Notes: a model not told the origin generated them from the letters alone. Counted from the stretch's first letter, positions 21,125 to 30,984 are shown. The stretch: DNA of 64,000 nt from Bacillus paramycoides (GCF_001884235.1 NZ_MAOI01000066.1:98516-162515); one strand, 5' to 3'. Numbers and translations are program-made.

Positions 21125-21481
21125 ATGAAACGTAATCCGCTGATTCCGTTCGCTCTTATTGCAGCATTAGGTATTATCGTTATGTTTGTATTTTCATTTC
21201 AAGGGCTACATAAATCTAAAGAGTTAGCTGATGCAAAAAATGGCGGGAAACCAGCACAAACAGTATCAAAGCCAGAGGATATTGTGAAGCAAAGCTGTAC
21301 GAGCTGTCATGGTGATCAGTTACAAGGAGCAGTAGGACCTAATTTACAAAAAATTGGTGGGAAACTTTCGAAAGATGAAATTAAAGAAATTCTTTCAAAA
21401 GGAAAAGGGAATATGCCACCAAATGTAGTTCCAGCTGATCAAGCAGCTAAAGTAGCTGATTGGTTATCGAAGAAAAAATAA
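21125..21481 (+). CDS. cccA: Cytochrome c-550 (membrane-anchored)
   Basis: Small c-type cytochrome for electron transfer on the outer face of the membrane. 118 residues. An uncleaved N-terminal anchor helix (about 8-26) and a flexible linker precede a single haem domain with CTSCH (haem-binding CxxCH, near residue 58) and a distal Met in GNMPPNV. The ribosome site is a GGGGGGAGAAG run. Its position after sigA matches B. subtilis cccA. Confidence 0.94.
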   Translation: MKRNPLIPFALIAALGIIVMFVFSFQGLHKSKELADAKNGGKPAQTVSKPEDIVKQSCTSCHGDQLQGAVGPNLQKIGGKLSKDEIKEILSKGKGNMPPNVVPADQAAKVADWLSKKK

Positions 21482-21493
21482 AGTTTCGTATTA

Positions 21494-21529
21494 CAAGCCT
21501 TTTGCTTTTGTGCAAAAGGCTTGTTTTTC
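21494..21529 (+). terminator. Terminator after cccA
   Basis: ACAAGCCTTTTGC and GCAAAAGGCTTGT form a 13-bp perfect stem with a 6-nt loop and T run. Confidence 0.93.
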
Positions 21530-21648
21530 TATACTTTCTAAAATACGATTAGTAATAGAGAATTGAAGTGTTGTTATGGACTTGCAACAACTACTATAAA
21601 TTCATTATCATGGAGACAGACTGACAAGAGAAGGAGTAATGGAAATAC

Positions 21649-22356
21649 ATGAATGAAGTAAAGCTTTCAAAACGATTAGAAGAAGTTGTGCGGGAGATTC
21701 CGGTAGGATCTACAGTAGCTGATATTGGGTCGGATCATGCGTATTTACCGTGTTATACAATTATAAATAATATTGCTACAAAAGCAGTTGCAGGAGAAGT
21801 TGTAGATGGACCATTTCGCTCTGCACAAGCAACTGTAGCTGAAAATGGCTTGCAAGATAAAGTAGATGTTCGTAAAGGTAATGGGTTAGCTGTTATTACC
21901 CCAGGAGAAGTAGATGTTATTACGATTGCTGGTATGGGTGGAGCGTTAATTCGTGACATTTTAGAAAGTGGTAAAGAAAAATTAAAAGGTGTAACGCGTT
22001 TAATCTTACAGCCTAATATTGCTGCACATCATATTCGTGAATGGTTTATTGAGAATGGCTGGGAGCTTATCCATGAAAAAATCGTAAAAGAAGACGGGAA
22101 AATTTATGAGATTTTAGTCGGAGAGCGTGGAGATATCGCAGTACCTTACTCTGAACATAAACAAGCTGAATTATTTATGGGCCCATTTTTAATAAAAGAA
22201 AAAAGTGAGGCTTTTGTTGAAAAGTGGGAAGGAGAATTGAAAAACTTCCAAAATATTTTAAAGCAGTTAGAGCGTGCAGCAGAGTCTGAAGAGACAAAAG
22301 TGAAGCGTGCAGAAGTAGAAGCGAAAATGAAAATGATAGGGGAGGTTTTATCATGA
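21649..22356 (+). CDS. trmK: tRNA (adenine-22-N1)-methyltransferase
   Basis: SAM-dependent enzyme making m1A22 in the D-loop region of tRNA. 235 residues, normal length. The Rossmann domain has VADIGSDHAYLPCY near residue 24 and ITIAGMGGALI near 85; a C-terminal coiled-coil (about 165-235) is rich in Glu and Lys. The start of yqfO overlaps its stop by four bases, as in other bacilli. Confidence 0.94.
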   Translation: MNEVKLSKRLEEVVREIPVGSTVADIGSDHAYLPCYTIINNIATKAVAGEVVDGPFRSAQATVAENGLQDKVDVRKGNGLAVITPGEVDVITIAGMGGALIRDILESGKEKLKGVTRLILQPNIAAHHIREWFIENGWELIHEKIVKEDGKIYEILVGERGDIAVPYSEHKQAELFMGPFLIKEKSEAFVEKWEGELKNFQNILKQLERAAESEETKVKRAEVEAKMKMIGEVLS

Positions 22357-23474
22357 GTAAAATTCCGAATGGCCATGAAATTATTTCTTTATTTGAAGGT
22401 ATGTATCCGAAGCATTTAGCGATGGAAGGGGATAAGATTGGCTTACAGATTGGAGCGCTTAATAAACCTGTTCAGCACGTATTAATAGCGTTAGATGTAA
22501 CGGAGGAAGTTGTGGACGAGGCGATTCAATTAGGAGCGAATGTCATTATTGCGCATCACCCTCTAATTTTTAATCCGTTAAAAGTGATTCATACAGATAA
22601 GGCGTACGGAAGAATTATTGAAACGTGTATTAAAAATGATATTGCAGTTTATGCGGCCCATACAAATGTAGACATTGCTACAGGCGGGGTAAATGATTTA
22701 CTTGCTGATGCATTAGGGTTACAAAATACAGAAGTATTAGTTCCGACATACGCAGAAGAAATGAAAAAAATTGCTGTATTTGTTCCAGTAACTCATGCAG
22801 AAGAGGTGCGCAAAGCTCTTGGAGATGCGGGTGCTGGTCATATCGGTAATTATAGCCACTGTACGTTCGGTAGTGAAGGGGTAGGTACGTTTATCCCTCG
22901 AGAAGGGACAAATCCTTATATCGGGGAAACTGGGCAGTTAGAGCGTGTGGACGAGGTGCGTATCGAAACGATTATTCCAGCTTCACTACAAAGAAAAATT
23001 ATTAAAGCGATGTTGGTAGCTCATCCATATGAAGAAGTGGCATATGATATATATCCGCTGGATAATAAAGGTGAAACATTAGGTCTTGGTAAAATAGGAT
23101 ATTTACAAGAAGAAATGACACTTGGGCAGTTTGCTGAACACGTGAAACAATCATTACATGTGAAGGGTACAAGAGTTGTTGGGAAGTTAGAAGATAAAGT
23201 GCATAAAGTTGCTGTGCTTGGTGGTGACGGTAATAAATACATAAACCAAGCGAAATTTAAAGGGGCAGATGTATATGTAACGGGTGATATGTATTATCAT
23301 GTTGCTCATGATGCGATGATGCTCGGTTTAAATATAGTTGACCCAGGACATAATGTTGAAAAAGTAATGAAGCAAGGCGTACAAAAACAATTGCAAAACA
23401 AAGTAGATGAAAAGAAACTTAATGTGCAAATTCATGCTTCGCAGTTACATACGGATCCGTTCACATTTGTATAA
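22353..23474 (+). CDS. yqfO: Nif3-like dinuclear metal protein (YqfO)
   Basis: 373 residues, the long Nif3 form with a PII/CutA-like domain inserted in the middle (about 130-230). Metal-ligand motifs IIAHHPLIF and AAHTNVDIA are N-terminal, with GDMYYHVAHDAM and VDPGHNVE C-terminal. It is often annotated as GTP cyclohydrolase I type 2, but this activity is doubtful for the family. Coupled to trmK by a 4-base overlap. Confidence 0.92.
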   Translation: MSKIPNGHEIISLFEGMYPKHLAMEGDKIGLQIGALNKPVQHVLIALDVTEEVVDEAIQLGANVIIAHHPLIFNPLKVIHTDKAYGRIIETCIKNDIAVYAAHTNVDIATGGVNDLLADALGLQNTEVLVPTYAEEMKKIAVFVPVTHAEEVRKALGDAGAGHIGNYSHCTFGSEGVGTFIPREGTNPYIGETGQLERVDEVRIETIIPASLQRKIIKAMLVAHPYEEVAYDIYPLDNKGETLGLGKIGYLQEEMTLGQFAEHVKQSLHVKGTRVVGKLEDKVHKVAVLGGDGNKYINQAKFKGADVYVTGDMYYHVAHDAMMLGLNIVDPGHNVEKVMKQGVQKQLQNKVDEKKLNVQIHASQLHTDPFTFV

Positions 23475-23482
23475 AAATAACG

Positions 23483-23513
23483 AAAACCGTTGCTCATGTA
23501 GGCAACGGTTTTT
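23483..23513. terminator. Bidirectional terminator between yqfO and ispH
   Basis: AAAACCGTTGC (23483-23493) and GCAACGGTTTT (23502-23512) lie between convergent genes and have A and T runs on the two sides. Confidence 0.9.
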
Positions 23514-23514
23514 A

Positions 23515-24465
23515 TTATTGCTGTTTTTTTACTTTTACACGTGGCAAAATCTTTTGAAGTGGTACATTTCGAGTTCTGTCCCATGTAGCTGGATTCATTG
23601 GGTCATATTGCTCTAAGAAAGCTATAACCTCTTTCGTAATTGGCGTTGGAGTAGAAGCGCCTGCTGTAACTGCGACGTTTTCGATACCTTGTAGCCATTC
23701 TAATTGAATTTCACTTACATCTGCAACACGGTATGCTTTCGTACCAGCAATTTCTTGTGATACTTGCGCTAAACGGTTGGAGTTGTTACTTTTCGGATCA
23801 CCGACAACAATTGTTAAATCCGCAACATCAGCTTGTTTAGCGACAGCTTCTTGGCGAACTTGAGTTGCTAAACAAATTTCCTTATGGAATTCTGCTGTTG
23901 GGAATTTTTTTTGAATGTCCTCCATTAAATGTTGAACATCCCATTGACTCATTGTTGTTTGATTCGTAACTAAAATTTTATCCGTTGGGATTTCTAATGT
24001 TCTTAAATCATCAGCTCTTTCGATAAGATGAACGATATCAGGTGCAATACCAACTGCGCCTTCTGGTTCTGGATGGTTTTTTTTGCCGATATAAATGACA
24101 TGATATCCTTCAGCTTTCTTTGCCTCAATAAGGTCATGTGTTTTTGTAACGTCTGGACAAGTTGCGTCGATTGTCGTTAAACCTTTTTCTTTTGCACGTT
24201 GTTTAACTTCTGGAGAAACACCGTGTGCAGTAAAAATAACAGTACCAGAATCGATTTTATCTAAAATCTCTAATCGACTTGGGCCGTCTAATGTAATGAT
24301 GCCATCCTCTTCGAAAGCATCTGTTACATGCTTATTGTGAACAATCATACCTAAAATATAAATGGGTCTCGGTAATGATTTATCTAATGCGGCGTTACGT
24401 GCAATAACCATCGCGTCAACAACGCCGTAGCAATAACCACGAGGGGAAATTTTAACAATCTTCAT
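23515..24465 (-). CDS. ispH: 4-hydroxy-3-methylbut-2-enyl diphosphate reductase
   Basis: Last step of the MEP pathway: iron-sulfur reductase making IPP and DMAPP. 316 residues. The three cluster cysteines are visible in [21 protein letters not shown] and KEICLATQ, and the active-site Glu and His regions ([19 protein letters not shown]) are intact. ispG, the preceding enzyme of the pathway, is in this window at 31498. Transcribed leftward after vrrA/yqfQ. Confidence 0.96.
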   Translation of the reverse strand: MKIVKISPRGYCYGVVDAMVIARNAALDKSLPRPIYILGMIVHNKHVTDAFEEDGIITLDGPSRLEILDKIDSGTVIFTAHGVSPEVKQRAKEKGLTTIDATCPDVTKTHDLIEAKKAEGYHVIYIGKKNHPEPEGAVGIAPDIVHLIERADDLRTLEIPTDKILVTNQTTMSQWDVQHLMEDIQKKFPTAEFHKEICLATQVRQEAVAKQADVADLTIVVGDPKSNNSNRLAQVSQEIAGTKAYRVADVSEIQLEWLQGIENVAVTAGASTPTPITKEVIAFLEQYDPMNPATWDRTRNVPLQKILPRVKVKKQQ

Positions 24466-24554
24466 GTGAGTGATCCTCTCCTTCTAAACAAGGGATACTT
24501 TTGTGCATAGTCCATTACATTATAAAGGAGGAGTGGATAGAAAACAAAGTATTG

Positions 24555-25247
24555 TTACACATATAGTTTTGGTTTTGTTGCTATTTGTTGAACAGGCTCT
24601 TCTGGTAATTCTTTTTCTATTATTGGCTCAATCACTATTTTTTTTCTTTTTCTCTTTTTTGGTGGAGGAGGGGAAGTGGCTACTTCAACTTCTCCAACTT
24701 CTCCAGGTTGGTCTTCAGCTTGTTTTTCTTCCGTTCCTTTTCCAGAGGTGAGGATTTTAACAATGCTTGGTAGACTACGCATAATTGGACCATATTGCTC
24801 GACGACAGGTCCTACCGATTGAACAACTTGGGATACCTTTTCAATATTATTTATCATATTAGTTGGATTCGAAATAAGATTCGAAAAAAAGCTTCCGATG
24901 CCGCTACTAGATGTCGCTACAGCTGTAGTTGTTGCGGCACCGCGCGTATCATTTGATTCATGCATTTGAGGTGGGATCATTTGCTGAGGGTGTTGCTGTA
25001 TATATGGTGGATATTGCTGTTGATATTGTGGCGGCGGTTGCTGGTGCATCATCGGTGGCCCTTCCATTTGCCGATAGGGAGGGACCATTTGCATGAATGG
25101 CTCGGTAGGATCGTGTTTTTTAAAGAGTTTAGCAAGAAAACCTTTCTTTTTTTGTGCCATCGGTGGTAGCTGTGGAATTGGGTATGGTGTGTAAGGTTGT
25201 TGTCGTTGATTAGGATACATTTGTCCTATTGGGGATTGTGGGTACAT
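24555..25247 (-). CDS. vrrA: VrrA/YqfQ family Q/P-rich protein
   Basis: 230 residues. The N-terminal half is rich in Pro, Gln, Tyr and Met (QQPPPQYQQQYPPYIQQ) and holds the short repeat known from the B. anthracis VNTR locus vrrA. The middle part (GIGSFFSNLISNPTNMINN) looks like the conserved YqfQ helical region. The C-terminus is Pro/Lys-rich. The start at 25247 is set by AAAGGAGGATTTCCC just upstream; a longer frame from 25286 lacks this. Possibly a spore-associated or structural protein; function unknown. Confidence 0.85.
   Translation of the reverse strand: MYPQSPIGQMYPNQRQQPYTPYPIPQLPPMAQKKKGFLAKLFKKHDPTEPFMQMVPPYRQMEGPPMMHQQPPPQYQQQYPPYIQQHPQQMIPPQMHESNDTRGAATTTAVATSSSGIGSFFSNLISNPTNMINNIEKVSQVVQSVGPVVEQYGPIMRSLPSIVKILTSGKGTEEKQAEDQPGEVGEVEVATSPPPPKKRKRKKIVIEPIIEKELPEEPVQQIATKPKLYV
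25010..25033 (-). repeat. vrrA-type 12-bp coding tandem repeat
   Basis: On the minus strand CAATATCAACAG is followed directly by CAATATCCACCA, i.e. one intact and one diverged copy of the 12-bp unit. It encodes the QYQQ-type stretch of VrrA. Confidence 0.7.
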
Positions 25248-25433
25248 ATGGGAAATCCTCCTTTCTTCAATTAGGTATATACACATACAATATGCAGTAG
25301 AAGGAAAGAAGGTTAGTTTTTATGATGAAAACCTAAACTAAAGAAAAGATGGATTTTACCTGTAGATTTCGATATAATGTAGACTTGACTGATTTGTGCG
25401 CGCAGTAGAAATTTTAGAAAGAAGGTGTAACTT

Positions 25434-26744
25434 ATGACACTACAAACTTTTACACAGTATGATTTTAAACCATTTTTAATAGATGCAGTTCGTGAACTAC
25501 GCTTTTCAGAGCCGACAGGAATTCAACAGAAAATTTTCCCAGTCGTGAAAAAAGGTGTGAGTGTAATTGGACAATCCCAAACGGGTTCTGGGAAAACACA
25601 TGCATACTTACTTCCTACATTAAACAGAATTGATGCAAGTCGTGAAGAAGTACAACTTGTTATTACAGCGCCTACTCGTGAGTTAGCACAACAAATTTAC
25701 GAAGAAATCGTGAAATTAACAAAGTTCTGTGCAGAAGATCAAATGATTACAGCACGTTGCTTAATTGGTGGAACTGATAAGCAACGATCAATTGAAAAGT
25801 TGAAAAAACAACCTCATATTGTAGTCGGAACACCAGGACGTATTAAAGACTTAGTAGAAGAAAAGGCGCTATTTGTTTATAAAGCGGATACTATTATTGT
25901 CGATGAAGCGGATTTAATGCTTGATATGGGATTCATTCAAGATGTAGATAAAATTGCAGCACGTATGCCTAAAAACTTGCAAATGCTAGTTTTCTCTGCA
26001 ACAATTCCTCAAAAATTAAAACCGTTTTTGAAGAAATATATGGAGAATCCAGAACATATTCATATTAATCCGAAACAAGTTGCAGCAGGAAATATTGAGC
26101 ATTACCTTGTGCCTTCAAGACACCGTAATAAAATTGAATTAGTGAAAAATATGCTACTTCAATTTAAACCGTACTTAGCAATTGTCTTTACAAACACAAA
26201 GAAGAAGGCTGATGAAGTAGCCGATGGATTAGCAGAACGTGGGTTAAAAGTAGGGCGTATACACGGTGATTTATCACCACGTGATCGTAAAAAAATGATG
26301 AAACAAGTTCGTGATTTAGAGTTCCAATACATTGTCGCAACAGATTTAGCGGCACGCGGTATTGATATTGAAGGAATTAGCCATGTTATTAACTATGAAC
26401 TTCCATCAGATTTAGATTTCTTCGTTCACCGCGTTGGAAGAACAGCACGTGCAGGTTATTCAGGTATTGCAGTGACAATTTATGATCCAGCAAATGAAGA
26501 AGCGTTAGATAGCTTGGAAAAACAACGTCATATCGAGTTTAAGCATGTAGATTTACGCGGAGATGAGTGGGCGGATTTAGGTGACCGTCGCCGTCGTAAG
26601 AGTCGTAAAAAGCCAAATGATGGACTAGATGTTATGGCAACAAAAGTTGTTAAAAAGCCGAAAAAAGTAAAACCAAACTATAAACGAAAACTTGCAACAG
26701 AACGTGAAAAAGTGAAGAAAAAATATAGCAATAAAAAAAGATAA
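25434..26744 (+). CDS. cshB: DEAD-box RNA helicase CshB
   Basis: ATP-dependent RNA helicase; in B. subtilis CshB (yqfR) acts in cold shock and RNA metabolism. 436 residues. Q motif (FSEPTGIQQK), motif I SQTGSGKTHAY, motif II VDEADLML, SAT and motif VI HRVGRTARAG are present. A basic C-terminal tail (about 375-436) is suited to RNA binding. A TATAAT at 25373-25378 upstream is a possible -10. Divergent from vrrA. Confidence 0.94.
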   Translation: MTLQTFTQYDFKPFLIDAVRELRFSEPTGIQQKIFPVVKKGVSVIGQSQTGSGKTHAYLLPTLNRIDASREEVQLVITAPTRELAQQIYEEIVKLTKFCAEDQMITARCLIGGTDKQRSIEKLKKQPHIVVGTPGRIKDLVEEKALFVYKADTIIVDEADLMLDMGFIQDVDKIAARMPKNLQMLVFSATIPQKLKPFLKKYMENPEHIHINPKQVAAGNIEHYLVPSRHRNKIELVKNMLLQFKPYLAIVFTNTKKKADEVADGLAERGLKVGRIHGDLSPRDRKKMMKQVRDLEFQYIVATDLAARGIDIEGISHVINYELPSDLDFFVHRVGRTARAGYSGIAVTIYDPANEEALDSLEKQRHIEFKHVDLRGDEWADLGDRRRRKSRKKPNDGLDVMATKVVKKPKKVKPNYKRKLATEREKVKKKYSNKKR

Positions 26745-26767
26745 GGGATTTCCCTTATCTTTTTTTA
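26739..26767 (+). terminator. Terminator after cshB
   Basis: AGATAAGGG (26739-26747) and CCCTTATCT (26752-26760), then seven T's; overlaps the stop codon. Confidence 0.9.
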
Positions 26768-26770
26768 TTT

Positions 26771-26857
26771 TTTATCTCGCTACTTGTAAGAAAACCGATT
26801 GATGCGGACTAATAATTAGTGAGGGTAGAAAAAATGTTGACTAAAGCTTCACTTTAT
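26771..26857 (+). repeat. Dispersed stem-loop repeat, copy B (bcr-like)
   Basis: Starts TTTATCTCGCTACTTG and ends CTTCACTTTAT. The core has CCGATTGATGCGGACTAATAA as in the other copies, and the second hairpin (TTAGTGAGGG...TTGACTAA) is degenerate. TTTAT lies at both ends. It sits between cshB and nfo. Confidence 0.75.
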
Positions 26858-27000
26858 CTGGTTAATTTCAGTGAAGAGTGCAGACTGTTTAAATAGTCAT
26901 TTTAATTTGTGTAGTGCCTTTTTTATGAACAAACAATTCACTACATATTTCTACAAATTATGCTATCATTATATCTATTGTATATTGAAGAGGTGATTGT

Positions 27001-27897
27001 ATGTTAAAGATTGGATCTCATGTTTCAATGAGTGGTAAGAAGATGTTATTAGCAGCAAGTGAAGAGGCTGTTTCATACGGTGCAACAACGTTCATGATTT
27101 ATACAGGTGCACCACAAAATACGCGAAGAAAACCAATTGAAGAATTGAATATAGAAGCAGGAAGAAAACATATGGAACTGAACGGTATTGAAGAAATTAT
27201 CGTCCACGCTCCGTATATTATTAATGTTGGGAATACGACGAAACCTGAGACGTTTCAATTAGGTGTTGACTTCCTTCGTATGGAAATTGAAAGAACGGCA
27301 GCATTAGGTGTGGCGAGACAAATTGTTCTTCACCCAGGAGCTCACGTTGGTGCAGGAGCAGATGCTGGTATTCAGCAAATTATTAAAGGGCTTAATGAAG
27401 TAATAACGCCAGAACAAACGGTTAATATTGCGCTAGAAACGATGGCAGGAAAAGGAACAGAATGCGGTCGTAGCTTTGAAGAAATTGCGAAAATTATTGA
27501 TGGCGTAAAATATAATGAAAAGTTATCTGTATGTTTTGATACGTGTCATACGCACGATGCAGGTTATGATATTGTCAATGATTTTGACGGTGTGTTAAAC
27601 GATTTTGATAAGATTGTTGGGATAGATCGTTTACAAGTACTTCATATTAACGATAGCAAAAATGTCCGCGGAGCTGGAAAAGACCGTCATGAGAATATTG
27701 GTTTTGGTCATATTGGCTATAAGGCATTGCATCACATTGTGCATCACCCGCAACTAAAGCACGTACCAAAAATTCTTGAAACACCGTATGTAGGTGAAGA
27801 TAAAAAAGATAAGAAGCCACCATATAAATTAGAAATCGAAATGCTGAAAAATGGTACTTTTGATGAAGGACTTCTTGAAAAAATTAAAGCGCAATAA
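27001..27897 (+). CDS. nfo: Endonuclease IV (deoxyribonuclease IV)
   Basis: AP endonuclease of base-excision repair, cutting 5' of abasic sites. 298 residues, TIM barrel with three-zinc ligands visible in [44 protein letters not shown] and HINDSKN. GAGGTGAT precedes the ATG. Homologue of B. subtilis yqfS, there linked to spore DNA repair. The gap upstream contains repeat copy B, so its promoter lies between 26858 and 27000. Confidence 0.96.
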   Translation: MLKIGSHVSMSGKKMLLAASEEAVSYGATTFMIYTGAPQNTRRKPIEELNIEAGRKHMELNGIEEIIVHAPYIINVGNTTKPETFQLGVDFLRMEIERTAALGVARQIVLHPGAHVGAGADAGIQQIIKGLNEVITPEQTVNIALETMAGKGTECGRSFEEIAKIIDGVKYNEKLSVCFDTCHTHDAGYDIVNDFDGVLNDFDKIVGIDRLQVLHINDSKNVRGAGKDRHENIGFGHIGYKALHHIVHHPQLKHVPKILETPYVGEDKKDKKPPYKLEIEMLKNGTFDEGLLEKIKAQ

Positions 27898-27924
27898 GGA
27901 GGGGATTTTCCCCTCCTTATTTTA
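27893..27924. terminator. Bidirectional terminator between nfo and yqfT
   Basis: AATAAGGAGGGGA (27893-27905) and TCCCCTCCTTATT (27909-27921) between convergent genes; it overlaps both gene ends. Confidence 0.92.
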
Positions 27925-28171
27925 ATAGTTGCTGAAATAAAGTATTTACTTGTTGGGCAGTGGCGGGAGAGGTTACTTTTGCGATTTGTTTTAAGAGCTC
28001 TAGTCGCTCGGTATTATCGTAAATGTTAATATTTTTCCCTTTCATAAGTAAAACGATTTTATCAGCTTGTGCAGTTGTAATTGAAACTTCGTATTCTTTA
28101 CTATATTTCAATAACTCTTTTGTAGAAATATGATTTAATTTTTTGTTCACAATTTGTTTAATGAGATTCAT
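27917..28171 (-). CDS. yqfT: YqfT family small protein (DUF2624)
   Basis: 84 residues beginning MNLIKQIVNKKLNHIS, mostly helical and basic, with the conserved stretch MKGKNINIYDNTERLELLKQ. The start at 28171 has AAGGAGGAC upstream on the minus strand; an open extension to 28360 crosses the divergent promoter region and is rejected. No known biochemical role. Matches B. subtilis yqfT in place and size. Confidence 0.85.
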   Translation of the reverse strand: MNLIKQIVNKKLNHISTKELLKYSKEYEVSITTAQADKIVLLMKGKNINIYDNTERLELLKQIAKVTSPATAQQVNTLFQQLLK

Positions 28172-28321
28172 CGTGTTGTCCTCCTTCACCGTTCTTCTAT
28201 CGAAATATATGTACGCATAGCTTGTATATATTCGTCTAAAGGTGCATTTTTTCCATGGGGAAAAGAAGCGTATGTTATAATATAAGAACAAAACTATAGA
28301 GAAAGAGTATAAGGAGGACTT

Positions 28322-29200
28322 ATGGAAAAAAAGCAACATCGGAAAGAAAGTGTTATTCATCTCGTATATCGTTTAGTTATGATTGTCTTTGGGGCAGCAT
28401 GTGCGGCGGTAGCGATTGAACTATTTTTAATGCCAAATAAAATTATTGATGGTGGAATTATTGGTATTTCTCTTATATTAGATTATCTTACTCCTAATAT
28501 TTGGTGGTTAAGTTTTTCTACTTTAGTTGTTATCCTCAACATTCCGTTTATGTACTCCGGATATAAGCAAATTGGAAAAACATTCATGTTATCCTCAGCA
28601 TTTGGGATTGTAGCTTTAGCATTTATTGAATCAACGTTGCATGCTGTTCCGCCATTTACAACAGAGCCAATTTTAGCAACAGTTTTTGGCGGTCTTATTT
28701 TAGGTCTTGGTGTAGGACTTGTTATTCGTCATGGTGGATCGTTAGATGGGACAGAGATTATGGGGATTCTATTAACGAAGAAATTACCGTTTTCTGTTGG
28801 TGAATTCGTAATGTTTGTGAACTTATTCATTTTTGCATGGGCAGCATTTGTGTTTGGTGTTGAACAAGCAATGTATTCTGTTATGACGTACTATATCGCA
28901 TTCAAAACAATTGATACGGTAATCCAAGGATTGGACGAAACGAAAGCAGTTTTAATAGTATCGGATCAATATGAGGAAGTATCAAATGCAATTTTACACC
29001 GCCTTGGTCGTGGAACAACAAAACTTGTTGCTAAAGGTGGTTATACAGATAAAGAAAAAGAAGTTATTTATGCAGTTGTAACGCGTCTTGAAGTGACAAA
29101 GTTAAAATCAATTGTGCACGAAATTGATGAAAATGCATTTGTTACCATTATGAGCACGCAAGAGACAAATGGTGGTAAGTTTAAATCGGCAATTCATTAA
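28322..29200 (+). CDS. yqfU: YitT family membrane protein (YqfU)
   Basis: 292 residues. About five membrane helices fill residues 15-185 ([33 protein letters not shown] with the [11 protein letters not shown] family motif). A cytoplasmic DUF2179 domain occupies the C-terminus (about 205-285). Transport substrate unknown. A strong AAGGAGG precedes the start; divergent from yqfT, with TATAAT at 28276-28281 as a possible -10. Confidence 0.9.
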   Translation: MEKKQHRKESVIHLVYRLVMIVFGAACAAVAIELFLMPNKIIDGGIIGISLILDYLTPNIWWLSFSTLVVILNIPFMYSGYKQIGKTFMLSSAFGIVALAFIESTLHAVPPFTTEPILATVFGGLILGLGVGLVIRHGGSLDGTEIMGILLTKKLPFSVGEFVMFVNLFIFAWAAFVFGVEQAMYSVMTYYIAFKTIDTVIQGLDETKAVLIVSDQYEEVSNAILHRLGRGTTKLVAKGGYTDKEKEVIYAVVTRLEVTKLKSIVHEIDENAFVTIMSTQETNGGKFKSAIH

Positions 29201-29222
29201 AAAATGATTTGTAATATCTTTT

Positions 29223-29250
29223 AAAAGCAGAGAAAATTTCTCTGCTTTTT
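29223..29250 (+). terminator. Terminator after yqfU
   Basis: AAAAGCAGAGAAA and TTTCTCTGCTTTTT, a near-palindrome with a minimal loop and T run. Confidence 0.9.
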
Positions 29251-29301
29251 GTTATAATAATAAGGTTTCTGGAAATAAAGAATATATTTTGGGCAGATTG
29301 G

Positions 29302-29330
29302 TTTACAACTATAATAAGCTGTACTATAAT
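29302..29330 (+). promoter_or_regulatory. Sigma-A promoter of the zinc locus
   Basis: TTTACA (29302-29307), 17-bp spacer, TATAAT (29325-29330). The Zur-box-like palindrome begins 13 bases after the -10. Confidence 0.8.
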
Positions 29331-29342
29331 TCAAATAGAGAT

Positions 29343-29363
29343 AAATCGGAATCATTCTGAATT
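29343..29363 (+). promoter_or_regulatory. Candidate Zur operator
   Basis: AAATCGGAAT (29343-29352), C, ATTCTGAATT (29354-29363): 8 of 10 positions are symmetric. It resembles the Bacillus Zur box (AAATCGTAAT-n-ATTACGATTT). It overlaps the expected transcript start of znuC-znuB-zur, fitting zinc-dependent repression. Confidence 0.7.
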
Positions 29364-29380
29364 AAAATAGGTGAGATGCT

Positions 29381-30151
29381 ATGAATAATATATTGGAAAT
29401 AGAAGGGCTAACGTTTCGATATGAAGATCGAAATGTGTTAGAAGATATTAATTTGCAAGTTCCGAAGGGAGCTTTTTTAGGTTTAGTTGGACCGAATGGT
29501 TCAGGGAAATCGACTTTACTTAAATGTTTATTGGGTGTTTTAAAGCCGAAGCAAGGAAATATTCGATTGTTTGGCATTGATAGTAAAAAATTCAAAGAGT
29601 GGAATAAAGTCGGTTATGTATCCCAAAAGGCAAACAGCTTTAACTCAGGTTTCCCGGCAACTGTTTTTGAGGTCGTTTCAATGGGACTTGTTTCGAAAAA
29701 AGGTCTTTTTCGCTTTTTTACGAAAGACGATAAGGAGAAAGTAGAAAAAGCAATTGCTGATGTAGGCATGAGCGAGTTTCAAGGACGTAATATTGGAGAA
29801 CTTTCTGGTGGACAACAACAACGTGTATTTATTGCTCGTGCACTTGTAAGTGATCCAGAATTGCTTATTTTGGACGAGCCTACTGTTGGGATCGATGTGA
29901 AAAATGTGGAAAGTTTCTATGAGATACTAGAGGACTTAAACAAAAGATTAGGAATCACGTTAATTCTTGTTACTCATGATATGGGAGCTGTTACTGAAAA
30001 AGTAACACATGTTGCATGCTTAAACCAACATTTGCATTTCCATGGGAATGTAGAGAAATTCCGAGAGTTAGAAGATGCAGAAATGTCGATTTTATATGGA
30101 CATCATGTTCATCGCTTAGAACATGAACATGAGCATCACGGGAGGATATAA
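29381..30151 (+). CDS. znuC: Zinc ABC transporter, ATP-binding protein
   Basis: ATPase of a metal (zinc or manganese type) importer. 256 residues with Walker A GPNGSGKST (near 37), signature LSGGQQQR, Walker B LLILDEPT and the H-loop LVTHD. The C-terminus is His-rich (HHVHRLEHEHEHHGRI), suggesting metal binding. Zinc is favoured over manganese because a Fur-family gene of Zur type ends the operon and a Zur box precedes it. znuB starts on the last base of this gene. Confidence 0.9.
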   Translation: MNNILEIEGLTFRYEDRNVLEDINLQVPKGAFLGLVGPNGSGKSTLLKCLLGVLKPKQGNIRLFGIDSKKFKEWNKVGYVSQKANSFNSGFPATVFEVVSMGLVSKKGLFRFFTKDDKEKVEKAIADVGMSEFQGRNIGELSGGQQQRVFIARALVSDPELLILDEPTVGIDVKNVESFYEILEDLNKRLGITLILVTHDMGAVTEKVTHVACLNQHLHFHGNVEKFRELEDAEMSILYGHHVHRLEHEHEHHGRI

Positions 30152-30984
30152 TGATACAGGATTTTTTACAATATGATTTTTTACGTAATTCTTTATACGC
30201 GGGTATTTTAATAGGGCTTGTCGCACCGCTTATCGGCGTGTTCGTTGTGATTCGCCGCATGTCGCTTATTGCGGATGCATTAAGTCATGTGACATTATCA
30301 GGAATTGCAGCAAGTTTATTACTTGAAAAGACAATCTTTACTGGTGGGTTTTTAAACCCTCTATATATGGGAATGGTTTTTTCAATCGGTGGAGCATTGC
30401 TAATTGAAAAATTACGTACTGTATATAAACATTATCAAGAGTTAGCAATTCCAATTATACTTTCAGCTGGGATGGGGATTGGAGTTATCTTCATTTCACT
30501 TGCTAATGGATTCAATACGGATTTATTTAGTTATTTATTTGGTAGTGTAAGTGCTGTAACAAGCACGGATTTAATTATTATTGGTATAGTCGCAATTGTT
30601 GTTATTGCAACGATTGTTTTATTATACAAAGAGTTGTTTTTACTATCATTTGATGAGGAATACGCTGTATCAACCGGTTTGAGTGCAAAGTGGATTCACT
30701 TTATCTTCATTATATTAGTTGCTCTTGTAATTGCCGTATCAATGCGTGTTGTAGGTGTTCTTCTCGTATCATCTTTAATGACGTTACCAGTTGCAGCAAG
30801 TATTCGTATTGCAAAAGGATTTAAACAAACAATTTTCTTTTCCATTTTATTTGGTGAAATTGCCGTAATTGGTGGGATGTTTGCTTCGTATCAACTTAAT
30901 CTAGCACCAGGTGGTACAATTGTTATGATAGCGGTTCTTATTTTAATCGGTGCAATTTTATGGAAGAAGAAAAAAACTGCATAA
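30151..30984 (+). CDS. znuB: Zinc ABC transporter, permease
   Basis: Integral membrane component of the ABC-3 metal-importer family. 277 residues, about eight to nine helices, with the family motif ([17 protein letters not shown]) near residue 32 and a conserved [16 protein letters not shown] stretch near 205. The solute-binding protein (ZnuA) is not encoded in this window and must be elsewhere. zur follows 13 bases later. Confidence 0.92.
   Translation: MIQDFLQYDFLRNSLYAGILIGLVAPLIGVFVVIRRMSLIADALSHVTLSGIAASLLLEKTIFTGGFLNPLYMGMVFSIGGALLIEKLRTVYKHYQELAIPIILSAGMGIGVIFISLANGFNTDLFSYLFGSVSAVTSTDLIIIGIVAIVVIATIVLLYKELFLLSFDEEYAVSTGLSAKWIHFIFIILVALVIAVSMRVVGVLLVSSLMTLPVAASIRIAKGFKQTIFFSILFGEIAVIGGMFASYQLNLAPGGTIVMIAVLILIGAILWKKKKTA

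Noticed and set aside
24503-24751. Leu/Phe-rich open frame on the plus strand
   Set aside because: Antisense to vrrA, where the Glu/Lys-rich C-terminus produces Leu/Phe codons on the opposite strand.
28172-28360. 63-residue N-terminal extension of yqfT
   Set aside because: It crosses the divergent promoter region and the start of yqfU; AAGGAGG directly precedes the shorter start.
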